Of a stretch of DNA of 64,000 nt, positions 24,040 to 36,001 are shown piece by piece; positions within the stretch are counted from its first letter, which is position 1, and every line of letters starts with the position of its first letter. The position numbers and the translations under genes are program-made. The notes beneath the pieces were generated by a model. That model saw only the letters and a program-made list of their open reading frames with translations. It ran no database searches and was not told where the DNA came from. The DNA is taken from contig NC_133101.1 of assembly GCF_022965805.1 (NCBI RefSeq), forward strand, positions 43,933,642 through 43,997,641, given 5' to 3'. This stretch comes from Primulina eburnea (lineage: Eukaryota > Streptophyta > Magnoliopsida > Lamiales > Gesneriaceae).

Positions 24040-25636
24040 ATGTCTTCATTCAACAAAATACCAATGTTTTCCAAAGAATATTTTGACGACTGGAAAATCA
24101 GAATGCAGGATCATTTAGCTGCACAAGATGATGAAATGTTGTATGTAATAACTGATGGTTCTATGAAGATCCTAAAAGCAAATACATCAGTTGCCATTAC
24201 TGATGGGGCAACTCATCACATAGAAAAGCCAGAGAAGAATGGACAACTGAGGATAAAAAGAAAGCCAACCTAGACAATGTGGCTAAGGATATTTTATACA
24301 AAAATATGGATATAGTCACTTTCAGCAAAATCAAGATGTGCAAAACTTGCAAAAAGATTTGGGAGAAACCGATCTAGATGTATGAAGGAAATGAGCAAAC
24401 AAAAGAGAACAAGATATCAGTTGCTGTTCAGAAATTTGATAACATCAAGATGAAAGCTGGTGAATCCATGCATGATTATGATGAGAGGATCATTGGTTTT
24501 ATCAATTAGCTAAATGCACTTGGAAAAGTGAATTCAAACAAAGAAGTGAGTGACACTGAAGGTGATCAGAAGTCTTACCAAAGAATGATATGTCAAGACC
24601 ATGACAATGAGAGAGTCAAAGGATCTTAACAAGATCGAACTTCATGACTTGTTTGCTGATCTAAAGGCTTACGAGTTTGAACTACAAATCAGAGAAGGAG
24701 AGCCTTCTGCACCAACTGCTTTAACTGCTGTCAGACTGGAGCAACTGGTTCAGTTGACAAATCTGCTGATCAACTGAGCAATGATGCTATGTCATTGTTT
24801 TTCAAGAAGTTTGGAAGGTTTATGAGGAGGAATCAAGAAACTTCCAGAAGCAATATCAGAAGAACCAATCCAAAGAAGAATCCTATATTTGCTACAACTG
24901 TGGCAAATCTGGTTATTTCACAGCATACTGTCTTAAGCCAAAGAAGGACAGTCAAGTATCAACTGAAAAGGGAAAGAAGCCCTATGGGCACAAATGAAGG
25001 ACCAAGGATGACAAGAAATCTTTCAAAAAGAATCATGAAGTGCTTTTGGCTGAAGAGAGCAAATCTAATTGGGCTGAAACTGACAGTGATGAGTCAGAAC
25101 CAGAAAGCCCAAACAGTTCAAGTGAAGATGAAGAGGAAGTCAAGTGCTTAATGGTAGATGATGCTAAACTGGAGTCAGCAAGTGAACACGTATTTGACTT
25201 TAGCTCTACTGATTTCCCTCGTGAGGAACTCATTACCACATTTCATGACATGGTAAATGAGTATCACAAACTTGCTCGATCATTTGAGAAGGTTAAAACT
25301 GAGCAAACTGATCCCAATGACAAGAAGACAGAAACTTATAAGTCAGTTGAACTGTTGAGTCTAAAAAGGGAGATTTCACAGCAAAAAGTTGAAATGATTG
25401 AAAATCAAGCTTTGTTATGTCAGTTAAAAACAAAAGTTTCAAAACATACTGAACTGATTCAAGCTTGGAACAAGTTTTTAGTTGCATTGACTGAAATGCA
25501 GAATTCTCAAAAATTAGTTGACGATAAAACTAGTTTAGGTTTTAATTGTAATGATGAAAATTCTGCAACTGATACAAAGCCAAGTTTGTATGAAAACAAA
25601 AGAAAGTACATTACTTTGTACAATCAACCATGGTAA
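24040..25636 (+). pseudogene. P1 gag with zinc knuckle and coiled coil, broken
   Basis: ATG at 24040 (MSSFNKIPMFSKEYFDDW). The frame is lost after PEKNG near 24238, the same lesion as copy A, and again at several points to 24900. A zinc knuckle (CYNCGKSGYFTAYC) lies near 24889-24930. The last piece, 25040-25636, is open: an acidic stretch (ETDSDESEPESPNSSSEDEEE) after an LLAEESKSNWAE segment, then long heptad-like helices (EISQQKVEMIENQALLCQLKTK). This long gag tail is characteristic of SIRE-type elements. It would assemble the particle and bind RNA. Confidence 0.85.
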
Positions 25637-26038
25637 ATGAATTCTCAAATCCTAGTAAACCAACTGTTCAATTGACTGAAAGTAAGAACAAAGGCAAACG
25701 GTATAGAATTGGATATAGCTCAGAGAGTTCAACTGATTCAAGAAACTGATCTCCTAAACGATTCAGTTACAAAAGTCAGTACTCAAGGAATGGATATTAC
25801 AATTATTACAACTGTAAGCCAGTTCATAAACTATATAAAAAAATAGTCAGTTGAAAAAGGATACAAATCATATTGTTTCATCCTCACATCACACACATGT
25901 TGCCGAAAATTCGAGAAAAACCATTTGGAACACAGTAACTGGGAAGTCAGTTAGACTGATTCAAGTCTGGGTTCCTAAAGTACTAATCAGTTTAGGACCC
26001 AAATGAATATGGGTACCAAAGTTATATACTGTGTGTGA
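25637..26038 (+). other. Degenerate gag-pol junction of P1
   Basis: About 400 bp between the last open gag piece and the protease. Translation shows Ser/Tyr-rich low-complexity coding remnants in shifting frames and no separate gene. Confidence 0.6.
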
Positions 26039-27398
26039 TTGCAGGTAACAGGAACAAGCAAAGAATCAATTTGGTATCTAGACAGTGGATGTTTGCGACA
26101 TATGACAGGAGATGCAAATTTGATATCTCAATTGATCAAATATACTGGACCAAACATCAGTTTTGGAGACAACTCCAAAGGTAAAACTGTGGGTAAGGAT
26201 AACTTTATCTATGGTAACTTTACAATTAAAGAAGTTTTTCTAGTTGAGAATTTGAAGTATAACTTGATAAGCATCAGTCAGTTATGCGACAATAATTTCT
26301 CAGTTCAGTTTTACAGAAACACGTGTTCAGCTAGTGACTCAATTGATGAGGTCATCCTAACTGAAAATCGTTGTGGAAATACTTATAAAGTCAGTTGGAC
26401 TGAACAACCTTATGCACCAGTTTGTTTCATTGCTTCCAAATCTTCTAAAAACTGGTTGTGGCATAAGAGGTTGAACCACTTAAACTTTAAATCTATTGCC
26501 TATCTGAGTAACCAAGATCTTGTAACTGGTTTGCCCAAAATATATTTTTTCAAAGATAAAGTTTGTTCAGCATGTCAGTTTGGAAAACAAGTAATATCTT
26601 CATTCAAGAATAGAAGTTGTAAATCATCTTCCCGATGCTTATAACTGTTACATATGGATCTTTTTTGTCCAATACCAGTCATGAGTTTAGGGGGATTGAA
26701 ATACATCTTAGTAGTTGTGGATGATTTTTCTAGATTTACTTGGGTCATTTTTCTCAAATCAAAAGACCAAACTGCTGCACAACTTATTAAGCTCTTCAAA
26801 AAACTTTTAAATGAAAAATCAGTTGGGATTTATCGAATAAGGTCAGACAGAGGGACTGAATTCATCAATCAAAATCTTTCAACTTTTTTTAGAGAATACT
26901 GTAATCAAGCATGAGCTCTCAGCAACTAGAACACCTCAGCAAAATGATGTAGCTGAGAGAAGAAATTAGACCCTTAAAGAAGCTGCTAGAACAATGCTTG
27001 CTGATTCTGGTATTACTCAAAGGTTTTGGGCTGAAGCAGTAAACACTGTATGTTACACTCAGAACAGATCAATGATTAATAAGAATCATGTGAAAACACC
27101 TTACGAGATCTGGCATGGAAGAAAAAGTGTGGTTTCTTATTTCAAGATATTTTGCTGCAGATGTTTTATTCTTGATAATAATTTAAAAGCCTTTGATGCT
27201 AAATCTGCAGAGGGAATATTTCTTGGATATTCTTCAGTTAGGAAAGCATATAGAGTTTTTAATAAAAGTTCTGTAAATGTTGAAGAATCTATTAATGTTG
27301 TTTTTGATGAAACTGTACTAACTAATAAGCCAACTGATCCAGATGAGCTAGTTGATCGATTTACAGATATCAGTTTGGAGGATGATAATGAAGAATAA
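26039..27398 (+). pseudogene. P1 protease and integrase, broken
   Basis: Protease motif WYLDSGCLRHMTGD (D-S-G active site) begins the 26039 piece, followed by the GAG-pre-integrase block with its HHCC site (LWHKRLNHLN...CSACQFGKQ). A TAA near 26641 interrupts just before the integrase core, which continues at 26654 (VVVDDFSRFTW, RSDRGTEF). Frame changes near 26910, where the region with the catalytic Glu (VAERRN) is out of frame and followed by TAG, then resumes at 26994. The tail to 27398 runs into an acidic linker. Confidence 0.85.
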
Positions 27399-27553
27399 AA
27401 TCATATCAATAGAATTATCCTTCAAACACCTGAACCTGAAATATTAGATCAATCAGTTGAACATGAACCTACTCTTGATAATCAGTTAGTGAGCAAACAG
27501 ATGATATTCAGATACCAACTGATACAGTTCCAACCGAAACTGTAAACATTCAG

Positions 27554-28940
27554 TTGCCAACAGAAGCAGTTGCTGATATGGAAGCAACAAACACTGAACT
27601 CATATGGAAGAAATCATATCCTCCAAAATTGGTGATAGGTAATCCATCTGACCCGTTAAGAACAAGAAATCAAATGCTTAATTTGTTCATTCATTCTGAT
27701 TTTTTCTCACAACTGGAGCCAAAGAAAACTTATGATGATCTTGCTGATCCTAACTGGATAAATGCAATGCAAGAGGAGATAAATCAGTTTACTCATAACA
27801 ATGTCTGGGACTTAGTTCCAAGACCAGTTTGTAAAACAATTATAGGTACAAAATGGTCATTCAGAAATAAACTGAACGAAGATGGTTCAGTTGCACGCAA
27901 CAAAAAAAGATTGCTAGCTCAAGGTTACAGTCAGGAAGAAGGATTTGACTATGATGAAACATATGCATCAATTGCAAGACTAGAAGCAATCAGAATGTTC
28001 GTCGCCTATGCATCATTCAAGAACTTCAAAGTCTACCAAATGGATGTAAAAAGTGCATTTCTGAATGGTCAGTTGCAAGAACAAGTTTATGTTGAACAAC
28101 CTCCAGGTTTTATCAATCACTCTTTTCCTGATCATGTCTATCATTTGAACAAAGCTTTATATGGTCTTAAACAAGCTCCAAGAGCTTGGTATGAGACACT
28201 TTCAAAATTCTTAACTGATCATGATTTTACTGTTGGATCAGTTGACAAGACCTTGTTCAAATTTTCTAAGAATGATCATATTTTAATTGTGAAAATATAT
28301 GTTGATGATATTATATTTGGGTCAATTAACCCCTAATTGTGTAAGAAATTTTCCAAGTTAATGCAGGACAAATTCGAGATGAGAATGATGGGTGAACTGA
28401 CATTCTTTCTCGGACTGCAAGTGAGGCAACTAGAAATTGATATTTTTATCAGTCAGACCAAATACACGAAAGAATTTCTCAAGAAATTTGGCATGGAAGA
28501 ATTTTCAGCTACAAGCACTCCCATGAGTTCATTAGTCAAATTTGACAATGATCAAGGGGGAATATCATTTGAGACGACACTCTACAGAGGTTTAATATGT
28601 TCATTATTGTACCTAACTTCTAGTCGTCCTTATATTGTATTTTCTGTTTGCATGTGTGCTAGATTTCAAGTAAATCCTAGGCAATCACATTTTACAGTTG
28701 CCAAAATAATTTTAAAATATCTAAAGGCACTCAAAATGTGGGATTATGGTACTCTAAAGACTCTTCTTTCAATTTTGGTGGATATTCAGATGCAGATTAT
28801 GCCGGATGTAAGCTAGATCGAAAAAGCACCAGTGGATCTTGTCAGTTTCTAGGATATAGACTGATATCATGGTTCAGCAAGAAGCAAACATCCATAGCTA
28901 CTTCCACAACTGAAGCAGAATACCTTGCTGCTGATAGAGG
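27554..28940 (+). pseudogene. P1 reverse transcriptase and RNase H, truncated
   Basis: 27554-28336 holds most of a Ty1/copia reverse transcriptase: NWINAMQEEI, VYQMDVKSAFLNG, YGLKQAPRAWYE and catalytic IYVDDIIFGS are intact. A TAA at 28334-28336 follows SINP, with the coding sequence resuming at once. RNase H (GYSDADYAGC, RKSTSGSCQFLG, TTEAEY) is reached after another frame change near 28735. Homology stops after EYLAA near 28938, so the C-terminus and everything 3' are lost. Confidence 0.88.
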
Positions 28941-29926
28941 TAGTATTTACGTGTTTTAATACATTGTGTGAGTCGTAGTTTGGATTGTTCTAGGTTATAT
29001 GGAGTCTAAATTCGGTCTATTTCTTCTTATTTTATTGTAATTGATCACTGCTCACAAAAGTATGTTAATTTGCAGAAAAATGGATTGGAAGTGAAGGCTG
29101 GGGACAGAAGATGTCGCGCTGGGCGGTCAAACATGACCGCCCCAGCGCGAGTGCCGCAAAAGAAATGTGTGCCAAGCAGAACACCTCGCGCTAGGGCGGT
29201 TAAACATTACCGCCCCAGCGCGAGAGGTTGAAGGAAAAAGAACAGGAGACCTCGCGCTAGAGCGGTCAAGTATGACCGTCCCAGCGCGAGAGGCTGCGGA
29301 AGACACCAGCAGTACATAAGATCACATGCTGGGGCGGGGAAACTTGACCGCCCCAGTGCGAATAAAAATAGGAAAGTTTCCTATTTGGATTTTATTCAAT
29401 TTGGAAGGTGGATGGCTAAAGGAAAAAAGACCTAGCCATGAAAAAGGAGATCATTCACCAGCAAAGGGAGGAGAAAGAGGAAAAAAATTTGGAGCAATTG
29501 CTTGGGATTAAAGATTTCAAGATTTCCGAACATCGTTCTTCGCAGATCTCATCTCGTCTAGTATTTCTAATCTAGTTTTTATCATTTAGACATTGTTGTA
29601 TTTATTTTTACCATGAATTCCTTTGGCTAAACTTAAATTATTTGTTGGGATTTAAGGGGATCCTACCCCGAACTTTGAATTGGTTAATTCCATTGTCGAC
29701 GTTGATTTATTCTTGATTATACTACTGTTTTGCATTGTGATTATTAAAGCGTAGCTAACTTTGATAATATTCTCATATCGTGAGTGAGTTCGAGAGAATA
29801 GCTTGTGATAAGAACGAGTAGAATAGTCCGTGGATCTATAATTTACATAGATATATGAAATTGGAAACGCAACGATAGTCATAGTCAAGTCTGGCGAAAA
29901 CTAGGGGATTTCATAGATTGATATGC
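28941..29926. repeat. Unassigned repeat segment with GC hairpins
   Basis: Non-coding, between truncated P1 and the G3 LTR. It contains four GC-rich hairpins (29114-29356), then AT-rich sequence with a CATGAATTCCTTTGGCTAAAC block. The layout resembles LTR or leader sequence of a gypsy element, perhaps Athila/Tat-like, but no edges or coding parts are visible, so I leave it unassigned. Confidence 0.4.
29114..29356. repeat. Four GC-rich hairpins
   Basis: Hairpins at 29114-29150, 29185-29224, 29251-29290 and 29329-29356. Left arms read CTCGCGCT-GGGCGGT-CA, right arms TGACCGCCCCAGCGCGAG, around a loop of about four AT-rich bases. Spacing is 66-78 bp. Arms agree with each other more than loops and spacers do. 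Confidence 0.9.
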
Positions 29927-30823
29927 TGTAACACTCGAGACTAAAATGCATACTTAGTGCGGAAGCTTTAAAATATAATTTGAAGAAAATTTATACTTTA
30001 AAGAAATTTGGGCAGCATCTCCCCGTAAATAGGACATGCTACCTGTCTCAAGCAACACAAAAACATATGCAAAACATTTTCATATACATCAGATACCATT
30101 TCATATAGTATACACACATTTTTTTAATTCAAATACAAAAACAACATTTTCAAGGTTTCCCAAAATAACCAAAAGTTCAACACATCAAAATAGCATCCAA
30201 CCACTATCTCCAAAGTTTGGCATATTCCCTTCTCTCGCTTCGACAACTCAGGGATGATCAGTCTTCTTACCTGTACCTGCATCACATGAACATTACTGGA
30301 ATGAGTATAAAACTCAGCAAATGGAATCAATAATAACAAGGTACATATATATCATTTTATTGTAAAACATAAAATTTATAGCCTCAATTTCATTTTCTTG
30401 AAAACATTATCCTTCTCATTTCATAAAAGTCGAATCATCATTAATATCATCCGTCAAGAATTATAATACAACAATACATAGGGATGATATTCATTTCATT
30501 GATCAACTGAAGAATTGATAGTTTTTATAAGATAGTTCATTCATTGCTAACCCTCTTCGTAAAAACGAATCTTATAGGAGGGACATGTACCTCTGCATAA
30601 AATGCATCTTATAAGAGAGCACATATTTTCATCGTTAATTGGCCAAATTATATTGCGGATTTAGAATTGCCAGGGGCAACACCGCTACTATCACTATCAA
30701 TCCAATCATTCAATCATATAAAACTTCATTCATGCATTTTATCGAACATCTTAGAGGCATCATTTAAAGTTTAACTCCTTTCATTCAAAAATGCATATAA
30801 TTGCATTACCATATATACATATT

Positions 30824-30826
<3 letters not shown>

Positions 30827-30876
<50 letters not shown>
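30827..30876. repeat. AT microsatellite in G3 LTR
   Basis: About 25 uninterrupted AT units. Confidence 0.95.
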
Positions 30877-30878
<2 letters not shown>

Positions 30879-31337
30879 TGAATGAAATTTGAAAGGAGTT
30901 AACGTCATAAAATCATCAAAACACATACATATAACATCATGTTATGCATTTAAGAATTGATTCCACTTACAACACTTGGAGCACTTGATTTCCTAAACCT
31001 TGATGATGATCCTACAAAAATAAACCCACATAATAACCTTAAATTACCATTTAATCCAATACATCATCACAACTATCATCCCCTAACTCCAACATCTTCA
31101 ATAACTCAAGAACAAGAAGAAAAACCACTTACCTTAGCTCCTTTCACTAAAAAGATGAAGTTCCAACTCCGGATTGAAGATTAATTGCTTAAAATAAAGA
31201 TTGGAAAAATAGGAAAATGAAGAACCCTTACCTTACACGATGGAGAAGAGAAAGGAAGAGAAGGGAAATGATAAAAATGAGAGTCTCCTTCGATTTTATG
31301 CCTAAAATTACCCAAAACACGTTTTTAAACATTGCTG

Positions 31338-31432
31338 GCCGCCCGGGCGCAGAACTCTCGGCCAAAATACATTTTTCTCGAACAATGCGCGCCCGGGCGC
31401 ACATCTTTTCCCCCCCGGGCGCGCGCTCTGCG
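31338..31432. repeat. GCCCGGGC palindrome cluster in G3 LTR
   Basis: Three sites in 95 bp: GCCCGGGC at 31341, the perfect 12-base palindrome GCGCCCGGGCGC at 31389-31400, and CCCGGGCGCGCGC near 31414. In element sense they lie roughly 600-690 bp into the LTR. No clear TATA box follows. Confidence 0.85.
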
Positions 31433-32029
31433 CACAACCCCTTCAAAGATTGCTTCCGAAACGCCTCTTCCATTCATAATTTCGAAAAGTGGTAAACTGG
31501 AAAGTTGTAGCTCTATGTCTTGGCTTGCATCTCCAATTAGTTCCATGTCATTTGGGGGTGTGAGTAAAAAGTTATGCTAAATCTCCCAACATGTGTCACT
31601 GGAGGAACGACGAAACACAAGACACACTTCGGGGCACTTTTGGCTTACATTCCACAATGATTTGAACAAAACTCAAAATAAGAAAGTTATAACTTTATAT
31701 CTTATCTTTCTAATGGAAGTGACCTCAACTAATTTGGATCAATATACAAAACATTATGCTAAAAACCACAACTACTGCCACAGTTTCATACCGTTTCAGC
31801 ACTTCCATTACCTATTTGGCTAAGGATCAAATTTCTATTCTACCCATCCATTCTTTGTTTCATTCTATATCATTCAATACCATTCATATCATATCTTGAA
31901 TTCATAAACCATCACCATTACACTAAATATCCCAAACGATCATCATAACAAACCATAAAAGTAATAATGAACATACTTAATCATAATCATTACCTTACAT
32001 CATATGCATACAAATGTCTAGGTGTTACA

Positions 32030-32045
32030 ATTCTACCCTCCTTAA
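32030..32045 (-). other. Polypurine tract of G3
   Basis: Minus-strand AAGGAGGGTAGAAT before the LTR start TGTAACACC, with CGGGGACGAAAAT upstream. Confidence 0.8.
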
Positions 32046-32070
32046 GAAATTTTCGTCCCCGAAATTGCAA

Positions 32071-32675
32071 TTACTGTGCGAATAACTCAGGATATCGCTG
32101 TTTCATTTCCTCCTCTGGCTCCCACGTTGCTTCTTCAACCAACTGATTACGCCAAAGAATCTTGATAATGCCGATCTCCTTATTCCTCAGTACATTAACC
32201 TTGCGATCTAAAATCTGAATTGGTACTTCTTGATAAGTCAAGTTCAGCATCAGATCCAATGGTTCATGTCTAAGATCATGAGAAGGGTTCGAGATGTTCT
32301 TCTTGAGCATTGAGACGTGAAATACATTGTGGACTATATCCAAGTCTGGCGGTAAGGCTAGACGATATGCTCTTTCTCCAATCCTGTCCAATATTTCAAA
32401 TGGACCGATAATTCTTGGGCTTAGCTTTTCTTTCCTGCCAAATCTCATAATGCCTTTGAGAGGAGCAATTTTGACAAATACATGATCTCCAACTTCAAAC
32501 TCCAAAGGCCTTCTTCGGATATCGGCATAACTTTTCTGTCTGGATTGGGATGTCTTCATTCTGTCCCGAATTAAAGCAATCACATCAGCTGTCTGTTGGA
32601 CCAATTCTGGTCCTAACAACTTTCTTTCACCGACTTCATCCAAGTTCAATGGTGACCTACATTTCCTACCGTACA
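32071..32675 (-). CDS. G3 integrase C-terminus with chromodomain-like tail (partial)
   Basis: Open from the junction at about 32675 to the stop at 32071. It begins in LYGRKCRSP, continues [16 protein letters not shown], the GPFEIL module and VFHVSML, and ends with [12 protein letters not shown] and [20 protein letters not shown], the Tekay/Del chromodomain-like end. The N-terminal three quarters of integrase and everything upstream are missing. Confidence 0.88.
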
Positions 32676-32676
32676 G

Positions 32677-35600
32677 ATTTTGATTGCATTGTCGGAATTG
32701 ACATGTTGACTAAGTACAGAGCTACTATAGACTGTTTCCACAAGATTGTCAGATTCAGACCTGAGATGACAGAGGATTGGAAATTCTATGGTAAAGGTTC
32801 CAGATCTCGGATTCCCTTAGTATCTGCTCTGACTATGAGTAGATTATTGCAGAAAGGAGCAGAAGGGTTCCTTGTTTATTTGGTAGACCTACAGAAATCG
32901 AGCCCGGCATTGGCAGATTTGCCAGTGGTGCGAGAATTTGCAGATGTGTTTCCGGATGAGATTCCAAGGTTACCTCCAGCTCGAGAGGTAGATTTTAGCA
33001 TTGATTTGATTCCAGGTACCGTCCCTATTTCAAGAGCTCCTTATCGAATGGCACCGATAGAGTTGAAAGCACAATTAGAAGATCTTCTGGCCAAGGGATA
33101 CATTAGATCCAGTGTGTCTCCTTGGGGTGCTCCGGTGCTATTTGTACGGAAGAAAGACGGTTCTATGAGGTTGTGTATAGACTACAGGCAACTGAACAAG
33201 GCAACGGTAAAGAACAAATATCCTTTGCCTAGAATCGACGATTTATTTGATCAGTTGCAGGGATCTTCTATCTATTCCAAGATTGATTTGCGATCGGGAT
33301 ATCACCAACTCAGAGTTCGAGATGTTGATATACCGAAGACAGCATTCCGGACCAGGTATGGACACTACGAGTTTGTTGTCATGCCTTTTGGTTTAAAGAA
33401 TGCTCCAGCGGTGTTTATGAGTTTGATGAACCGCATTTTTCAAAGGTACTTGGATGAGTTTGTGATTGTTTTTATTGATGATATTTTGGTGTACTCTAAG
33501 AATTTGAATGAGCATGCCAATCATTTGAGAATTGTGTTGCAAACACTGAGAAATGAAAGATTATATGCTAAGCTGTCAAAATATGAGTTTTGGCTGAGAC
33601 AGGTTGTCTTCTCGGGTCATACTATATCTAGAGATGGTATTTCTGTGGATCCGAATAAAGTTGAAGCTGTTATCAGTTGGCCGAGACCGACTTCTGTGCC
33701 AGAGATACGCAGTTTCATGGGTCTAGCAGGGTACTATAGAAGATTCACCAAATATTTCTCCAGTATTGCGAAGCCGATTACCCAGTTGACACAGAAGAAT
33801 ACACCATTTGTGTGGTCTGAAGATTGTGAGTTTAGCTTCTAGAGTTGAAGAAGAGGCTGACCAGTGCACCTGTCTTGATGATTCCTTCAGGTACGGGTGA
33901 GTTCGTTGTATATTGTGATATATCTCACAGAGGGTTGGGGTGTGTTCTTATGCAGCGAGGACACGTGATAGCATATGCATCTGGACAGCTGAAGCCACAC
34001 GAGACTCGATACCCAATTCATGATCTTGAATTGGCGGCTATCGTATTTGCACTGAAAATTTGGCGTCATTATCTTTATGGCGAGAAATTTGAAATCTACT
34101 CCGACCACAAGAGCTTGAAATACCTGTTCTGTCAATCAAAATTGAACATGAGACAGCGCAGATGGCTCGATTTGTTGAAAGATTTTGATTGCAAAATCAA
34201 ATACTATCCAGGGAAGTCAAATGCAGCAGCAGACGCCTTGAGTCGAAAGGTTTGGGCTTTATCCTTATCGACGATAGGTGTTTCGAATTTAGTTGAAGAT
34301 TGCTGTTTGTCTGGATTAGCATTTGATACAGGTAGTAGACCATTGCTACTTGCTTCGATTCAAGTTGAGCCAGCCGTGATTATGAGGATCAAAGAAGCAC
34401 AGAGAATTGATCCAAACGTGCAGAAATCGATTGATATGGTCAGATCAGGGCATATATCAGAATATCAGGTACGTGATCATGTGCTATACGTGAATAACCG
34501 TCTTGTAGTGCCAGATGTTTCAGATTTGAAACAACAGATTATGTCAGAAGCGCACTGTAGTCGGTTCAGCATTCATCCTGGAGGCAGGAGGATGTATAAT
34601 GATTTGAAGACACAATTCTGGTGGAAACAAATGAAGACAGATATTGCAGAATTTGTATCTAAATGCTTAAACTGCCAACAGGTGAAGGCTGAGAGAAAGA
34701 AGCCCGGAGGTTTACTTCAAAGTTTGTCTATTCCAGAATGGAAATGGGATCATATTTCCATGGATTTTGTGACGAAGTTACCTCGTTCTTCCCGGGGCTG
34801 TGACGCGATTTGGGTCGTCATTGATCGACTGACCAAATCAGCATGTTTTATTCCATACCAAATGACATACCGACATGAACAGATGGCAGATTTGTATGTC
34901 AGAGAGGTTGTCAGATTGCATGGTGTGCCGAAGTCTATCGTATCAGATCGTGATCCACGATTCACTTCGCACTTTTGGCACAGTTTGCAGCAGGCTCTAG
35001 GTACGACTTTACACTTGAGTACTGCCTATCATCCTCAGACAGACGGACAGTCAGAGCGGACTATCCAGACATTAGAGGATATGTTGAGAGCCGTAGTGCT
35101 AGATTTTGGCACTAGTTGGCAAGATTCCCTACCTCTTTGCGAATTCTCATACAACAACAGCTATCAGAAGAGTATCGAAATGGCACCGTTTGAGGCTTTG
35201 TATGGCAAGAAATGCAGATCTCCGTTGTACTGGGATGATGTATCTGAGGTACCAGAACTTGGGCCTGATATGATACGTGAAATGACTGAGAAGGTAAAAA
35301 TCATTCAGAAAAGAATGAAGACGGCACAAGATAGGCAAGCCAAATACGCCAATGTCAGACGTAGACCGTTGATATTTGAAGCAGGAGATAGAGTATTCTT
35401 GAAAATCTCTCTTTTCAGAGGCGTGGTCAGATTTGTCAAACGCGGGAAATTATCTCCGAGATACATTGGTCCGTAAGAAATTCTTGAAAAGATTGGCGAC
35501 CGAGCCTATCGACTTGCTCTTCCTCCTTCGTTATCCAGGATACATGATGTTTTTCATGTATCGATGCTGCGTAGATATATGCCAGATACCTCTCATGTCA

Positions 35601-35800
35601 TTCACCCTGACGAAGTTGAGCTTGATCAGACGTTGAGTTACGTTGAACAACTGATACAGATTCTTGATCGGAAAGAAAAGAAGCTCAGAACGAAGACTAT
35701 ACCGTTAGTGAAAGTCCAATGGAGTCGTCATGGCATCAAAGAAGCGACTTGGGAGACAGAAGCAGATATGAGACAGAGACATCCCGAGTTATTTTCATGA
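32677..35800 (+). pseudogene. G4 pol: reverse transcriptase, RNase H, integrase, chromodomain-like tail
   Basis: Begins inside the protease C-terminus ([13 protein letters not shown]). Reverse transcriptase is complete ([19 protein letters not shown], catalytic FIDD near 33475). A one-base deletion near 33839 shifts the frame; RNase H and integrase then run from 33845 to 35476, with [15 protein letters not shown], zinc cysteines CLNCQ, AMDF-equivalent SMDFVTKLP, IVSDRDPRF and TDGQSERT. A TAA at 35474-35476 replaces the aromatic residue of the GPY module; the rest of the tail (LDRKEKKLRTK, EATWETEADMRQRHPELF) continues in the same frame to 35800. Only two lesions in about 3.1 kb suggest recent decay. 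Confidence 0.92.
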
Positions 35801-35899
35801 TGTAAGTAATTTTTCAGTCGTGATTATATTACTTTCATGTATGCTTTGATAAATTGCCTGCGATTTCGAGGACAAAATCATTTCTTAGAGGGGGAGAAA
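35801..35899 (+). other. G4 3' spacer and polypurine tract
   Basis: Short untranslated region with the CGAGGACAAAAT block, then the purine run AGAGGGGGAGAAA ending at 35899, directly before the LTR. Confidence 0.85.
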
Positions 35900-36001
35900 T
35901 GTAAGGCTCGAGATTAATAGTCTTCATTGACAAAACACTCGGAAGATATGAGTATGCATGACATGAAATGAGAGTTTTGAATAAGGCGAGGACGAAACCA
36001 C

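Larger units (their letters stand above)
23003..28940 (+). mobile_element. SIRE/Maximus-type Ty1/copia element P1, 3' truncated
   Basis: 5' LTR, primer site, long gag with zinc knuckle and coiled coil, protease, GAG-pre-integrase, integrase, reverse transcriptase and RNase H in Ty1/copia order. RNase H is cut near 28940 and the 3' LTR is missing. It is inserted in the env-like frame of M1 in the opposite direction. Many stops and shifts make it inactive. Confidence 0.9.
29927..32029 (-). repeat. 3' LTR of G3
   Basis: 2103 bp, with 8-base terminal inverted repeats TGTAACAC/GTGTTACA. Contains an AT microsatellite and a cluster of CGCCCGGGCG palindromes. No gene inside; the frames around 31217-31580 lie across the palindromes and are not supported. 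Confidence 0.88.
29927..32675 (-). mobile_element. Chromovirus G3, 3' end only
   Basis: Minus-strand integrase C-terminus with chromodomain-like tail, polypurine tract and 3' LTR. Broken at about 32675 inside the LYGRKCRSP motif of integrase, where plus-strand G4 sequence begins. Confidence 0.9.

Noticed and set aside
35433..35636. Frame overlapping the G4 integrase end
   Set aside because: It is an alternative frame over the GPY region; the real frame continues across a single TAA to 35800.
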